Source: a virus
Virus record (IMG/VR): IMGVR_UViG_3300025109_000013
Span: 1 to 47,895 of that record
DNA: 47,895 nt
Strand: one strand, 5' to 3'
The position numbers were made by a program, and so were the translations under genes. Below are positions 7,041 through 16,300 of the stretch, one piece after another (positions within the stretch are counted from its first letter, which is position 1; the number at the start of each line of letters is the position of its first letter). The notes under the pieces were generated by a model that saw only the letters and a list, made by a program, of their open reading frames with translations, made no database searches and was not told the origin of the DNA.

Positions 7041-7875
7041 CGAACTTACAATCCCAGAGTACCTTTCAATAGACAGTATTAAGTCTGACTTAGACTCTCA
7101 AGCTGGGCTGGTCGGCAGTCCCGCCGCACTGTACCCCAGTGTTAAGATGAACAAGGACATGCAAGGCTTTGTCGTAAACCTTGGTGAGCAGATTATCGAT
7201 AGACCTAACGAGGTGTTCTTTGTCATCCTTGGTGACGAGAACTTCTACGGTAGTCGCGCACTGTTCACGCCTGGCAACAGCGGTGACACTACACCTGTCT
7301 GCGCTACTCGCCTGCTCTCGCCTGGTGATAAGCAGTCGTGGACTGGCACATGGAACGACGCCAGCGGGCACCCTCGCCCGATGGAAGGAGACATGCGCTG
7401 CGCTGTGTGCCCCTGGGGCCAGTTCGGGAGCGAGCCAAGGTGGGACGAGGCCAAGACCGGGGCAGGGCCAGCCTGCAAGGAGCGTAGGGCCCTCTACGGG
7501 GTCCGGGTGGAGGAGGCAGACCAGCGGGGCCACTTCCGCCTGGTAGATGACACCGTGCTCCGCATGGTCCTGCCTGCCACGTCAATCAAAACCACGCAGC
7601 AGATGGTAGCTAAGGCTACGGCTGGCAAGGTACCTCTTAGTGCAGCAGTGTTCCTGTTGTCTAACAAGATTGAGTCCCGTGGCTCTATCAAGTGGAGCAT
7701 CCTCCAGGCTGAACTCATCGGACTGGTGGGAGACAAGAGTAGCTACGATACAATCCAAGGCTTGCGCGGTAAGGTCAGGAGTGTCGTGTCCGGTGACGCA
7801 TCATTAGATGACTCGTCGTACATTGATACGTCCGCATCTACAGCAACGGAGGCCGATGATGAAATTCCGTTCTAG
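7033..7875 (+). CDS. putative single-stranded DNA-binding protein
   Basis: The start has TGGAGAACACCA upstream. The C-terminus is acidic and ends EADDEIPF, nearly identical to the DDDIPF tail by which bacterial SSB recruits partner enzymes. The core has a Cys set (TPVCATRL, about 97; MRCAVCPWG, 120s; PACKERR, about 147) that could form a zinc site, and beta-rich flanks. This zinc-bearing, acidic-tailed layout is known from phage ssDNA-binding proteins. Position between nuclease and primase agrees. A segment at 7370-7540 is distinctly GC-richer than its surroundings. Confidence 0.7.
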   Translation: MSNELTIPEYLSIDSIKSDLDSQAGLVGSPAALYPSVKMNKDMQGFVVNLGEQIIDRPNEVFFVILGDENFYGSRALFTPGNSGDTTPVCATRLLSPGDKQSWTGTWNDASGHPRPMEGDMRCAVCPWGQFGSEPRWDEAKTGAGPACKERRALYGVRVEEADQRGHFRLVDDTVLRMVLPATSIKTTQQMVAKATAGKVPLSAAVFLLSNKIESRGSIKWSILQAELIGLVGDKSSYDTIQGLRGKVRSVVSGDASLDDSSYIDTSASTATEADDEIPF

Positions 7876-8140
7876 TACTGACATCACATTAGGTGACAAG
7901 ATAGAGGACTGCATCCTCTCAGCAGGAGAGACAGCCGAGTTCTGTAAAGAATTCCAGGCTGCGCTGGTAAGTATTAAGATCAACCTTCGTGAAGTCGAGA
8001 GGCTGCTTAGGCAGAAGGTTGACCTGTTTGACGATTCTTATGATGAGGTCAACCGCGCTCATAGGCTAATTGATAACCTACTAAACGAGTTAGAAGATGT
8101 CGAGACAGATAGAGATACCACTGTACGTGAAGAGGGATAA
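7859..8140 (+). CDS. hypothetical coiled-coil protein (93 aa)
   Basis: ATG 7859 (second of ATGATG) is six bases from GGAGG, the best spacing; the SSB-like gene ends just inside it. The product is helical and charged, with heptad-like LREVERLLRQKVDLFDDSYDEVNRAHRLIDNLLNELEDVE. It probably forms a coiled coil. It may be an accessory replication factor, judged only from context. Confidence 0.6.
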   Translation: MKFRSSTDITLGDKIEDCILSAGETAEFCKEFQAALVSIKINLREVERLLRQKVDLFDDSYDEVNRAHRLIDNLLNELEDVETDRDTTVREEG

Positions 8141-8324
8141 GCGGGACGATGAGTACATGATCGGCTCGCTCGATGACGACTCACTGCCCGTGTCTGTAAA
8201 CTTAAAGGACGTTACGTTTATTGTATTCGATCCAGAAGAGGACGCAGATGGAAACTTTTCCAAGCCAGGGAAACTAGTGATTAGATTAAAGAAAGATGAA
8301 AGACAAATTGCAGGGATACCTTGA
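8097..8324 (+). CDS. hypothetical small protein (75 aa)
   Basis: It overlaps the previous gene by 44 bases in another frame. The product MSRQIEIPLYVKRDKRDDEY... looks beta-rich (VNLKDVTFIVFDPEED; KLVIRLKKDERQIAGIP). There is no recognised domain. The frame ends inside the next gene's start, consistent with coupled translation. Confidence 0.55.
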   Translation: MSRQIEIPLYVKRDKRDDEYMIGSLDDDSLPVSVNLKDVTFIVFDPEEDADGNFSKPGKLVIRLKKDERQIAGIP

Positions 8325-8640
8325 TAAGATACTTGAGCAGCCCGGAAACTTTGTACATGTACACGGTTACGGGCTGCTTATGGTTAAGTTTAAAGTTAAT
8401 GGAGTAAAGTATGAGATTATATTCGATGAAAATTTACACGTACAAGCGGAGCTATCCGGTTATGGCGACCACCTTAAGGAGTCGGCAGAGTTTTATAAGA
8501 CTAACCCCGGATGTTCTTTATCGATGAGCGCACCTAAGAGGTGGGTATTTACACACCTCTTTGAATCAAGCAGGAAAACAGATGCCGATGGATCTTCGCC
8601 AACAGGTGTTGGCAGCGATCAATGTGGAGAAGGAAGCTGA
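8296..8640 (+). CDS. hypothetical protein (114 aa)
   Basis: ATG 8296 lies within the preceding gene's end. The product MKDKLQGYLDKILEQPGNFVHVHGYGLLMVKFKVNG... has an N-terminal helix then a beta-sheet part. Its last 58 bases overlap the primase gene in another frame, giving a Gly/Ser-rich tail (GSSPTGVGSDQCGEGS) that is probably unstructured. Function unknown. Confidence 0.5.
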   Translation: MKDKLQGYLDKILEQPGNFVHVHGYGLLMVKFKVNGVKYEIIFDENLHVQAELSGYGDHLKESAEFYKTNPGCSLSMSAPKRWVFTHLFESSRKTDADGSSPTGVGSDQCGEGS

Positions 8641-11611
8641 AGAACTACTAGGACGTAAGAAGCGCAACGGCAACTACAGTTGCTACAACAAAGCTGCGCA
8701 CAGTAACTCAGACGCCAATCCATCATTGTCGATAAACAGTAGCAGCGGACTTTATATATGCCACGCATGTGGCGTTAAGGGCGACATATTCCAGTTACTT
8801 ATGGACTGTCGTGGGATGGACAGGAAGAGCGGCTTTGGTAGTTTACTCAAGCAACTCGCAGCAAAGTATGGACTGCAAGCAAACACAGTAAAGTTTGAGA
8901 AGAAGCGCGAGGTTGTCCAGAAGATAAAGGGGTTCAAGTACCTCGGTGACAAGCCGGTTAAGGACTGGTTGTACTCACGCAGTAAAGTACCTACTAAGGT
9001 ATACGAGTACCTGATGGAGAACTACGGGCTGGGTAACCAAACTGTAGACGAGTACCAGCTAGGGTTCCATAGTCGTAGGTTATGGATACCGATACCAGCT
9101 AAGAGATTCGACAACGTTGTACCTAAGACTAAGGTCATCAACGTACGCAAGCACGATGTCATGCGTAGATGTTGCAGGTTCATTGACGAAGAGGGTAACG
9201 TCTTTGACTCACCCGTGGCTGACAGCAAGCCATACTGGGGTGAGCGTGGCGGCAAGGTGATAGGCATACGCAATCACAACGTGGCCTACGTCTACCCAAT
9301 GTGGAAGCTGATAGACAACGCAGAGATATGGTTGGTAGGTGGTGAGCTTAAGGCGCTACTGCTTAACCAGTTTGGTATACCTGCTGTGTGCTTCACGTCA
9401 GGTGAGGGCAGGTACCACAAAGATTTACTTAAGTTCTTTACAAACAAAATTGTCAGAGTTGTCATGGACATTGACGACGCTGGCGAGAGGGCAACATTCG
9501 GTGACGAGAAGAGACACGGCCTAGCTCAAGTCATAGCAGACAACGGAGCTAAGGAAGTGTACGGGGGCAGGCTACCAAAGATAGAGGGCATGCCGGCCAA
9601 CGGGGATGTCACAGACTACCTACGACTTAACGGATGGAACACTGAGTCACTTAGTCAGATAGATTGGGAGGAGTTCAAACCTAAGCCAGTGTTTGAGGCT
9701 GGCTGGAACGATAAGATTGAAGTAAGCTATGACATGCCAGCCTTCGATCAAGTTGAGTTCTCAGACTTCGGCGGGCTACTGTCACCCAAGAACGCTGGCA
9801 AGGTTATCAAGATACCATTCGTTGTGGCTGGCCGTGGTGAGACACCCTACCTTCTGCCTAGTGGAGTGAAGGCTAGCTGTGAAGCAGGCCAGATGGACGC
9901 GAGACCTATATGCCAGGTGTGTCCTATGTCACGTAACAACTTTGATATGAAGGCAACGCTGGCAGAAGATGAGCGCATAGATTTGGTTGGCTTGTCTCCC
10001 GCTAAGGTTAGGGCTAAGGTTGCTGACAAGCTTAGGTTACCTAAGTGCCACTACCCAGACATACAGGTAGAGACAGACAGTGTAGAGAAGCTGGTTGTTA
10101 TACCGACCATCGATGGCAAGCATGCGGGTGACCAGTTCAACTATAGGCAGCACGCAGTATACGCATTAGGTGATGACTACCTGATGGAGAACGTGTCATA
10201 CGAGGGGATAGGCAGGGTGCTACCTGAGCCACGCAACAGCCAGTACACCTGGGCTATGGTTAAGAAGCGTGCGCTTGACAATGACATATTTAACTACACA
10301 CATAAAGAGGATACCTCTGGTCAGCTAATAGATATGCTGCACTCCGACACAATGAAGGACTCAGTAGATAAACTGGTTGACTCGCTGCGTGATAACTACC
10401 TACACAAGTACGGCGTCGATGATATGATACTGTACGAGTTGCTTGCGTTCTTCATGCCGTTTGAGTTCAGCCTCGGTAAGTACAGGAACTACAAGGTATG
10501 CCCAGAGGTTTGCATTCTTGGTGAACCAAGGTCGGGTAAGAGCAGTACAGCTAAGGACCTACTAAAACTATTCGGAGCAGGAAGATACGTAGATGCGCCA
10601 ACCGTCACCACTATTGGGCTTATTGGAGGAAATTCTAGTTTCGGGAACAGTAACATCTTTACTTGGGGAGCTATCCCCATGTGCCACAGAGCAATCTGTG
10701 TTATCGACGAGTGTAATAAACTCAGTATTGAAACAATCGAAACCCTCACTAATCTGCGTTCTAGCGGTATCGCAGAACGAACGACTGTATCAGGTATACG
10801 AAAGATCAGATCAAACGTCAGGTTCCTATGGCTATGTAACCCTAGAGGTGGACGGTCACTCCAACACTATGGAAGTCCGGTACGTGCCGCGCAAGAAGTC
10901 TTTGGCTCTCCGCAAGACCTTGCAAGATTAGACTTACTACATATACAGAAGGCGCAACGCGATGCACGCATGGTCAACAGATTTCACGAGTCAACAACAG
11001 AAAACTTTTACACATCTAAGTACGCTAGATACCACCTTCAGTGGGCATGGAGTTTAAAAGAAGATGACGTGGTTTTTGAAGATCCTATCTATATCATGGA
11101 TAAAGCTGTCGAGCTTGTGCAGCGGTACAAGACTCCTCTTCTGCCTATGGCTGAGACTAAGTTTAAGATCGCTCGCATCGCGGCTGGGCTATCAGCTTTA
11201 ACGTACCAGCTAGACAGGTACAACAAGTGCTTTGTGAGTAACGAGTCTGTTGACCTGGCGTTCAGTATACTGGACAAGTACAAGAGACTCAACGTACCGA
11301 AGGGAGGGGCCACCAGCGAGGCGATGCCCACAGCACTAAAGGACGTGCTTGACAGGCTACAGGCGAATGAGTTAACCAGGCTTAAGGCGTTCATTGTGCA
11401 GGACATGATGACGATGGGTGAACTGAAAGACCTGTTCGGCCCAACGTGGACAATCGAGTTTATACAGACAGCATTTTACGAGATGGATTTGATGAAGCGC
11501 AGACGCAACTACTTCATGTGGGATGAGCAGTTGCGCGAGTATATGAAGAACTATATTGAAGACAACAAGGGTAGGGAATCAAGCTACCCGTACAAGGCTA
11601 GGGATCTATGA
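8582..11611 (+). CDS. primase-helicase: CHC2 zinc finger, TOPRIM and AAA+ (MCM-like) ATPase
   Basis: I use ATG 8582 with AGGA upstream over the in-frame TTG 8561. Residues 30-65 carry the primase zinc finger: C34, H40, then CHAC (C60, C63) before GVKGD. The TOPRIM domain has GGELK (E255) and VVMDIDDAG (D296, D298). A poorly conserved linker follows. The ATPase has Walker A GEPRSGKSS (647-655) and Walker B VIDEC (D709, E710), then TNLRSSGIAERTTVSGIRK and LWLCNPR. That layout (arm after Walker B, sensor with N-P-R) recalls MCM-type AAA+ helicases rather than the RecA-type DnaB/T7 gp4 fold. The enzyme would prime and unwind at the phage fork. No DNA polymerase is seen in the window. Confidence 0.85.
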   Translation: MPMDLRQQVLAAINVEKEAEELLGRKKRNGNYSCYNKAAHSNSDANPSLSINSSSGLYICHACGVKGDIFQLLMDCRGMDRKSGFGSLLKQLAAKYGLQANTVKFEKKREVVQKIKGFKYLGDKPVKDWLYSRSKVPTKVYEYLMENYGLGNQTVDEYQLGFHSRRLWIPIPAKRFDNVVPKTKVINVRKHDVMRRCCRFIDEEGNVFDSPVADSKPYWGERGGKVIGIRNHNVAYVYPMWKLIDNAEIWLVGGELKALLLNQFGIPAVCFTSGEGRYHKDLLKFFTNKIVRVVMDIDDAGERATFGDEKRHGLAQVIADNGAKEVYGGRLPKIEGMPANGDVTDYLRLNGWNTESLSQIDWEEFKPKPVFEAGWNDKIEVSYDMPAFDQVEFSDFGGLLSPKNAGKVIKIPFVVAGRGETPYLLPSGVKASCEAGQMDARPICQVCPMSRNNFDMKATLAEDERIDLVGLSPAKVRAKVADKLRLPKCHYPDIQVETDSVEKLVVIPTIDGKHAGDQFNYRQHAVYALGDDYLMENVSYEGIGRVLPEPRNSQYTWAMVKKRALDNDIFNYTHKEDTSGQLIDMLHSDTMKDSVDKLVDSLRDNYLHKYGVDDMILYELLAFFMPFEFSLGKYRNYKVCPEVCILGEPRSGKSSTAKDLLKLFGAGRYVDAPTVTTIGLIGGNSSFGNSNIFTWGAIPMCHRAICVIDECNKLSIETIETLTNLRSSGIAERTTVSGIRKIRSNVRFLWLCNPRGGRSLQHYGSPVRAAQEVFGSPQDLARLDLLHIQKAQRDARMVNRFHESTTENFYTSKYARYHLQWAWSLKEDDVVFEDPIYIMDKAVELVQRYKTPLLPMAETKFKIARIAAGLSALTYQLDRYNKCFVSNESVDLAFSILDKYKRLNVPKGGATSEAMPTALKDVLDRLQANELTRLKAFIVQDMMTMGELKDLFGPTWTIEFIQTAFYEMDLMKRRRNYFMWDEQLREYMKNYIEDNKGRESSYPYKARDL

Positions 11612-11934
11612 TGAAAAAGGAACGACGTGATGCGCTCAAAAGAATGGCTGCGAAGAACTCTGGCGCGAGCGACAACGAGAGGGCAATCGCTCTGGCGTTA
11701 CTTGATGTTGAAGAGAGCACTCGTAAATTTGAGAAGAGAATCCAAGCAATCAGAATCACGGTCAAGAAAGGCATAACGGCTGGGTCATTAGTAGTTAGGA
11801 GAAAGGACGGCAAGGGTGCCGCAACTATTATGTCACCAGTAGATGAATACGCTGCATTAGAATTTTGCAATAGTAGTCTACGGCTGAAGTTAACAGATGT
11901 TGAAGAGCGGTTAGTATGCGAGAAGCTAAGCTAG
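11608..11934 (+). CDS. hypothetical helical protein (108 aa)
   Basis: The start overlaps the primase stop. The N-terminus is basic (MMKKERRDALKRMAAK), followed by a long charged helix (IALALLDVEESTRKFEKRIQAIRITVKKG), a short beta segment with a KDGKGAA turn, and a helical end. It overlaps the nuclease gene by 19 bases. Possibly a primase or nuclease partner; no family recognised. Confidence 0.55.
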   Translation: MMKKERRDALKRMAAKNSGASDNERAIALALLDVEESTRKFEKRIQAIRITVKKGITAGSLVVRRKDGKGAATIMSPVDEYAALEFCNSSLRLKLTDVEERLVCEKLS

Positions 11935-12341
11935 TAAAGATAGTTAGCGCGTCACTGAGCAGACAGTTCGGTAAGGCGTGCTATCTAAACAAGAACCATG
12001 GTAGCCAGTTTACCGCAGTAGGTAGGCCCGACATAGAGGGTAACCTTTTCGGTAGACACTTCGGGTTTGAACTGAAGTCAGGTAGTAGGTTTTCGAGCCA
12101 GCAGGTGTCACATCTGAAGAAGATCGCAGAAGCAGGTGGCATGGCGGGGGGTATTGTATATCACGATGGCCACGTTTACTACTTAACAGTAAACCAAGTA
12201 GCTAATTACAGTTTAAGAAGCAGACACAAATGGACAAAGATACCGATGAATAGGTATCTAAACTTTGATTTCATATATAGATACTTAACAGTATTTTACC
12301 TATACTACCACGGAGAGCACAATGTTCTATCTGAAGATTGA
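11916..12341 (+). CDS. VRR-NUC / Holliday-junction-resolvase-like nuclease (141 aa)
   Basis: The PD-(D/E)XK pattern is clear: GRPDIEGNLFGRHFGFELKSG, giving D...E-x-K, followed by SSQQVSHLKKI, where the conserved Gln sits as in VRR-NUC proteins. An early basic part (KIVSASLSRQFGKACYLNKN) is normal for the family. The usual length of such phage domains is 90-120 aa; here there is an aromatic C-terminal extension (DFIYRYLTVFYLYYHG). It would cleave branched or damaged DNA during recombination or before packaging. Confidence 0.78.
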   Translation: MREAKLVKIVSASLSRQFGKACYLNKNHGSQFTAVGRPDIEGNLFGRHFGFELKSGSRFSSQQVSHLKKIAEAGGMAGGIVYHDGHVYYLTVNQVANYSLRSRHKWTKIPMNRYLNFDFIYRYLTVFYLYYHGEHNVLSED

Positions 12342-13137
12342 TACACTAAGCCCACTAGATTCTGATAACTCTGTCGCCAAGGTAAACGGAGTAGCTATTG
12401 TCGTTCCGAATGAACTGATAAGTAGTGCGGCTGGCGGGGGCGTACCGGACCACGTTATCCAGGCACTCGTCGATATCAGAGTTTCAACCAGGGTTATCGA
12501 GGGCTGGGCATCAGAGAGCCAGCCTGCCGATCTGAGTCCTCGCGTGCCCTCCAGTACAGCCCAGCCTATGGATAACCCACGAGAGAGGGAGGCTAGGCCA
12601 CAGCAGCCCATCCAGCCCCAGCCACAGGTAGACTTAGCTCCCGCATCTGAGCAGTTGTTTCAAGTAAACGAGGAGGCAACGACAAAGTTTGATCTGGTCG
12701 GGTGGGCCAGAGAGTTAAATGATAAGTACGAAAACAACCCGAAGTCTAGGCGTAAGGCTATACGTTCGGTTGCCGGCATGGTTAGACTAGACATGCTTAA
12801 GTGCAAGGAGTTGTTTGCCCCTGAACTCAGGTCTGCTGTTGTTGGTAGCATACTTAGGCGTGACTCACTTAAGACTGCAATAATTCCGCCAGACCTCGCT
12901 GCCTTCCTTGACGACAGACCACTACATGAAACACTTGGTAGTAGGGGGTGGGACCCAGGCTCAGAGAAGGCGAAGGATAGCGTATCGCCTAACTGGTCAA
13001 CATCTAAGGCTGTGATGGACGACGTGTCTAAGCGTGTCAGTGACGAAGAGTTTAGTCACATGTACGCATCCACTGAGGATATGGATGTTAAGTCTGTTGA
13101 GGCAAACGCGAAGAACTTATTCGGAAGTAAGTCCTGA
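12322..13137 (+). CDS. hypothetical protein with Pro/Gln-rich linker (271 aa)
   Basis: Three parts are visible: a beta-like N-terminal domain (MFYLKIDTLSPLDSDNSVAKVNGVAIVVP), a disordered linker around residues 70-110 rich in Pro, Gln and Arg, and a helical C-terminal domain (FDLVGWARELNDKYENNPKSRRKAIRSVAGM...). It overlaps the nuclease by 20 bases and the next gene by one base. The fold suggests an adaptor between replication proteins, which is inference only. Confidence 0.55.
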   Translation: MFYLKIDTLSPLDSDNSVAKVNGVAIVVPNELISSAAGGGVPDHVIQALVDIRVSTRVIEGWASESQPADLSPRVPSSTAQPMDNPREREARPQQPIQPQPQVDLAPASEQLFQVNEEATTKFDLVGWARELNDKYENNPKSRRKAIRSVAGMVRLDMLKCKELFAPELRSAVVGSILRRDSLKTAIIPPDLAAFLDDRPLHETLGSRGWDPGSEKAKDSVSPNWSTSKAVMDDVSKRVSDEEFSHMYASTEDMDVKSVEANAKNLFGSKS

Positions 13138-13397
13138 TGCCAAGGAATCCACACAACAGAGTGTTCATACAACGGAACAAGAAGCCACATGCCACGCTTG
13201 GACTTATCATAGCAAGCCCAGGCAGGTGGGGCAAGATGTCTCTAGCTAGAGAGATGGGGTGGGACATCTACGATTTCAAGAAGATAATCAGAAAGCTTGT
13301 CAGCAAGGGGCTTATAGAATCAAAAGCGAATAAGCTGTACCCTACAGATGTGGGCCATATTGTGTACAAGGACACGTTCCTTCATAGGGATCGCTAG
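13137..13397 (+). CDS. small winged-helix-like DNA-binding protein (86 aa)
   Basis: It is the last gene of the rightward early block. MSLAREMGWDIYDFKKIIRKLVSKGLIESKANKLYPTDVG (split by a turn) reads as helix-turn-helix followed by a wing: a recognition helix (DFKKIIRKLVSKGLI) and a beta hairpin. The family could be MarR- or MCM-C-terminal-like winged helix; either is a guess. Its TAG stop (13395-13397) overlaps the stop of the convergent giant gene. Confidence 0.6.
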   Translation: MPRNPHNRVFIQRNKKPHATLGLIIASPGRWGKMSLAREMGWDIYDFKKIIRKLVSKGLIESKANKLYPTDVGHIVYKDTFLHRDR

Positions 13398-16300
13398 AGT
13401 CCGTATACCTCCGACTTACTGCGGCGGCCTCTTCTTCTCTTCTTCTGAGTCTTGTAGGGGCCGACGCCGGCAGACGATGTGTGGGGTTGGGTTATACCGA
13501 GGTTGTTCAGCCACTGGGCAACACGGTCTAGCCTAGCCCTATCTCTGTATAGTCGCTGCTCTGGCCCGTACACGTACACCTTCTCACCAAGCAGGCCGCC
13601 AGCTAACGATAGCCAGTTAACTTTCCTGCGTCCTTCTTCGTCCATTTCCATAACACGCTTAGCGATTGAGTACACACGCGACGGTGGTATCTCTCTTAGC
13701 ATCCACGAGGCACGCGGGTCAACCTTTGACTTACCCGTAGCAGCATCCTTCTCGTAACCGAGGGCACGTTGCAGCCAGTCGGGCGCATTGTCCCACTCCT
13801 TACCGGACTGGTAAGCGGATCGGGTAGCAAGGTCAGAGGTGATGTTACCCTGCCTGAACGTGTCAAAGTTAGCAAGACCTTCAAGCGCACTTGTCAGACC
13901 AAACGGACCACGCGATAGTACACGGCTAGCATCCTTACTTGGCTCATCACCTAGCATTGATATGACACCCTGTGCGTCCTTCCATACACCGATCAACTCT
14001 TCCTGAACAAGACCGTAGCCCTGCTTAACCTCTACCTCTCTCTCACCAGTCACGGGGTTAAACGAAACACTGAAGCGTGACAGCTTGTTAGACAGCCAGT
14101 CTGGGTGGTCGGCAGGATCAACGCCATCGTCCTTGGCCATGCCAACAAAAGGCTTTAGCTGTGCAGAGTACATGCCCGGCCTACGCATAAGCGCGTCCCA
14201 GTTTGCTCCGAGTGCGTGCTTAGTCCATGTATAAAACGGGATCATCCTACGCATGACACGACGTTCAAACATGTTTAAGTTAGAGTAGTCGTACAGGTAC
14301 TTCTTAACGCCCTGCGCTGCGATGCCAAGGTTGCCAGACTCTTTAGCTAGGATGGTAAACAGCATCGTGCGAATAGGAATAGTCGTTGCCAGCTCACCCG
14401 CACGGAAAGTATCCTGCATGAAGATTGTCTGCTTAGCCTTGGCTGCGTGCAGCGCACCAGCCGGGACCTTCTTTCCAGCAGACTTGGCCATAGTGAACAG
14501 CATGCTGCCAGTTTCTTCTAGAATCTCCGATTGGATCTGTGTGTTGAACACGCCACGCTTAGCCATCTCTTCGTAGAATTCTTTGATTGTAAACTTTGCG
14601 CCGTTAGACAGGGTGATTGTCTGTTCGCCTAGTTTAGCCCCCGGCTTCTGCTTGTACCTAAGTGCCTTCCTCTCGTGGATTCGTTTACCATACTTCTCTA
14701 AACCCTCTAGCCCACTCTTTACGCCTTTACCACCTACTGCACCAGCGACTGTTCCTAGTGCAGCGCCACCGAGCGCACCCTTAAGCCCGTGGCCTACCAT
14801 CTGAGCGGTTGTATCTAAGAAGCCTTCACCCTCGTGGTAGCCCTCATACATGCCTGCGGCACCTCCGACCTCCGCACCCATAACTGCCCCAGATGAAGCC
14901 ATACTTGAGGTTAGGTGCTTAACGTCAACCAGATCGTGCTTCAACCCATACGTAAGAACCTTTGTAAAGTCAGTAAAGTGCCCAGTGTGGAACAAGGCAA
15001 AGCCAGCCTTAAGCATAGATAAGCCGATATCAGTAACGGCGTTACGCTTGTGGAACTCAATGAACGGGGCCATCACGCGCGACTTGAAGTACGCCTGCGT
15101 CATGTCGTAACCACGCATGAGTTTCCCAAGCTTGTGCCCGTACATAGACGTATTGATATCATCTAACAGTGCAGCGTGCGACTCAGGTAACCAGAACGAT
15201 CCGTACCTGAAGTTGTCTATCTGCTCACCGACTGCTGTTATCTGCGGGCCCACCGTGCCTGGCTCTCTGGCGATTGCTAACTCTCGGCCCTCGCCAACAG
15301 CTTGCCATTCTCCTGCTTCGCGGGGTGCTTGACGTGGTGGTTGACGTGGTGGTGAAGGAACACCAGGAGCATGTCGAGGTTTGGAAGGCTGTTGGCGTAT
15401 GCGCCGTCCGTAGGTGTCCATCCTCAACGCTATGACATGGTTCTCAATGGGCTCGTCAAACATTTGACGAGTAACATCCATCGTGTGCGCCAACAGGTCC
15501 CGGTCCTTTCTTGAAATGCCAAGCACGGATGCTACCATGTTTACCACATGGTCCCACATTGTCCGCATCTTTCCTGCGACACCACGACCGGCAGCGGAAC
15601 CAGTCTTTCCTTCCCACGGTATACTCTTTAGTAGAGACTGGAACCTTGGGTTAGAAAACGCCTCTGCTACGAACTCCAAAGGATTCTTAAGACCATACAA
15701 GTCATGCTCGCTTATGCCTAGGCTACGCATGGCCACATCATCGTAAACGCCTTGTTCAAGAAAACCGTGATCGCCCCACCCGCGCAAACGTTCCATCTCA
15801 TCTACAATTCTCTTATTAATCGTGCGCTTAGCGACACCATGGAACTCTACGATGCTTTCCCTGTGGCCCATCAGCCTCGTAGCGGATTCGGTTAGTTCGC
15901 CCTTCATGCCACTCAGGCCACTGAAGGTCTCAGAGATTCTGTCTACGTCTGCTCTTAGTGCACCAGCTAACGGCACGCCGTCTACGGTGCGTGCTCCCTC
16001 CGCAACAACGGCATCAGGGTCCAACACCTGCTGGCCTTCAACCTTCTTGAACTTAGCGCCAGGCCGCGTTGTCTGCGTAGCTATGTCTTCGTAGATATCA
16101 CCGAGCCTAAGAATCCTGGTAGTCGCGCCATGCACAGCCTCGTGAGTAAAAACTTCTTCGAAGTATCTGGTGGACGGCTGTCCTTGTTTGCCGAGGTAGG
16201 CCATGTTTATTTCGATGGTGCCACCCATGACCTCCAGCTCCTTCGCTACTCCAGAAGGGCCGTGGGCAGTTATGGGTGTCGGTACAGTGACATCCATGCG

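Noticed and set aside
8561-8581. TTG start for the primase and TTG 1879 for the 90-aa zinc protein
   Set aside because: In both cases a downstream ATG has the better ribosome-site spacing.
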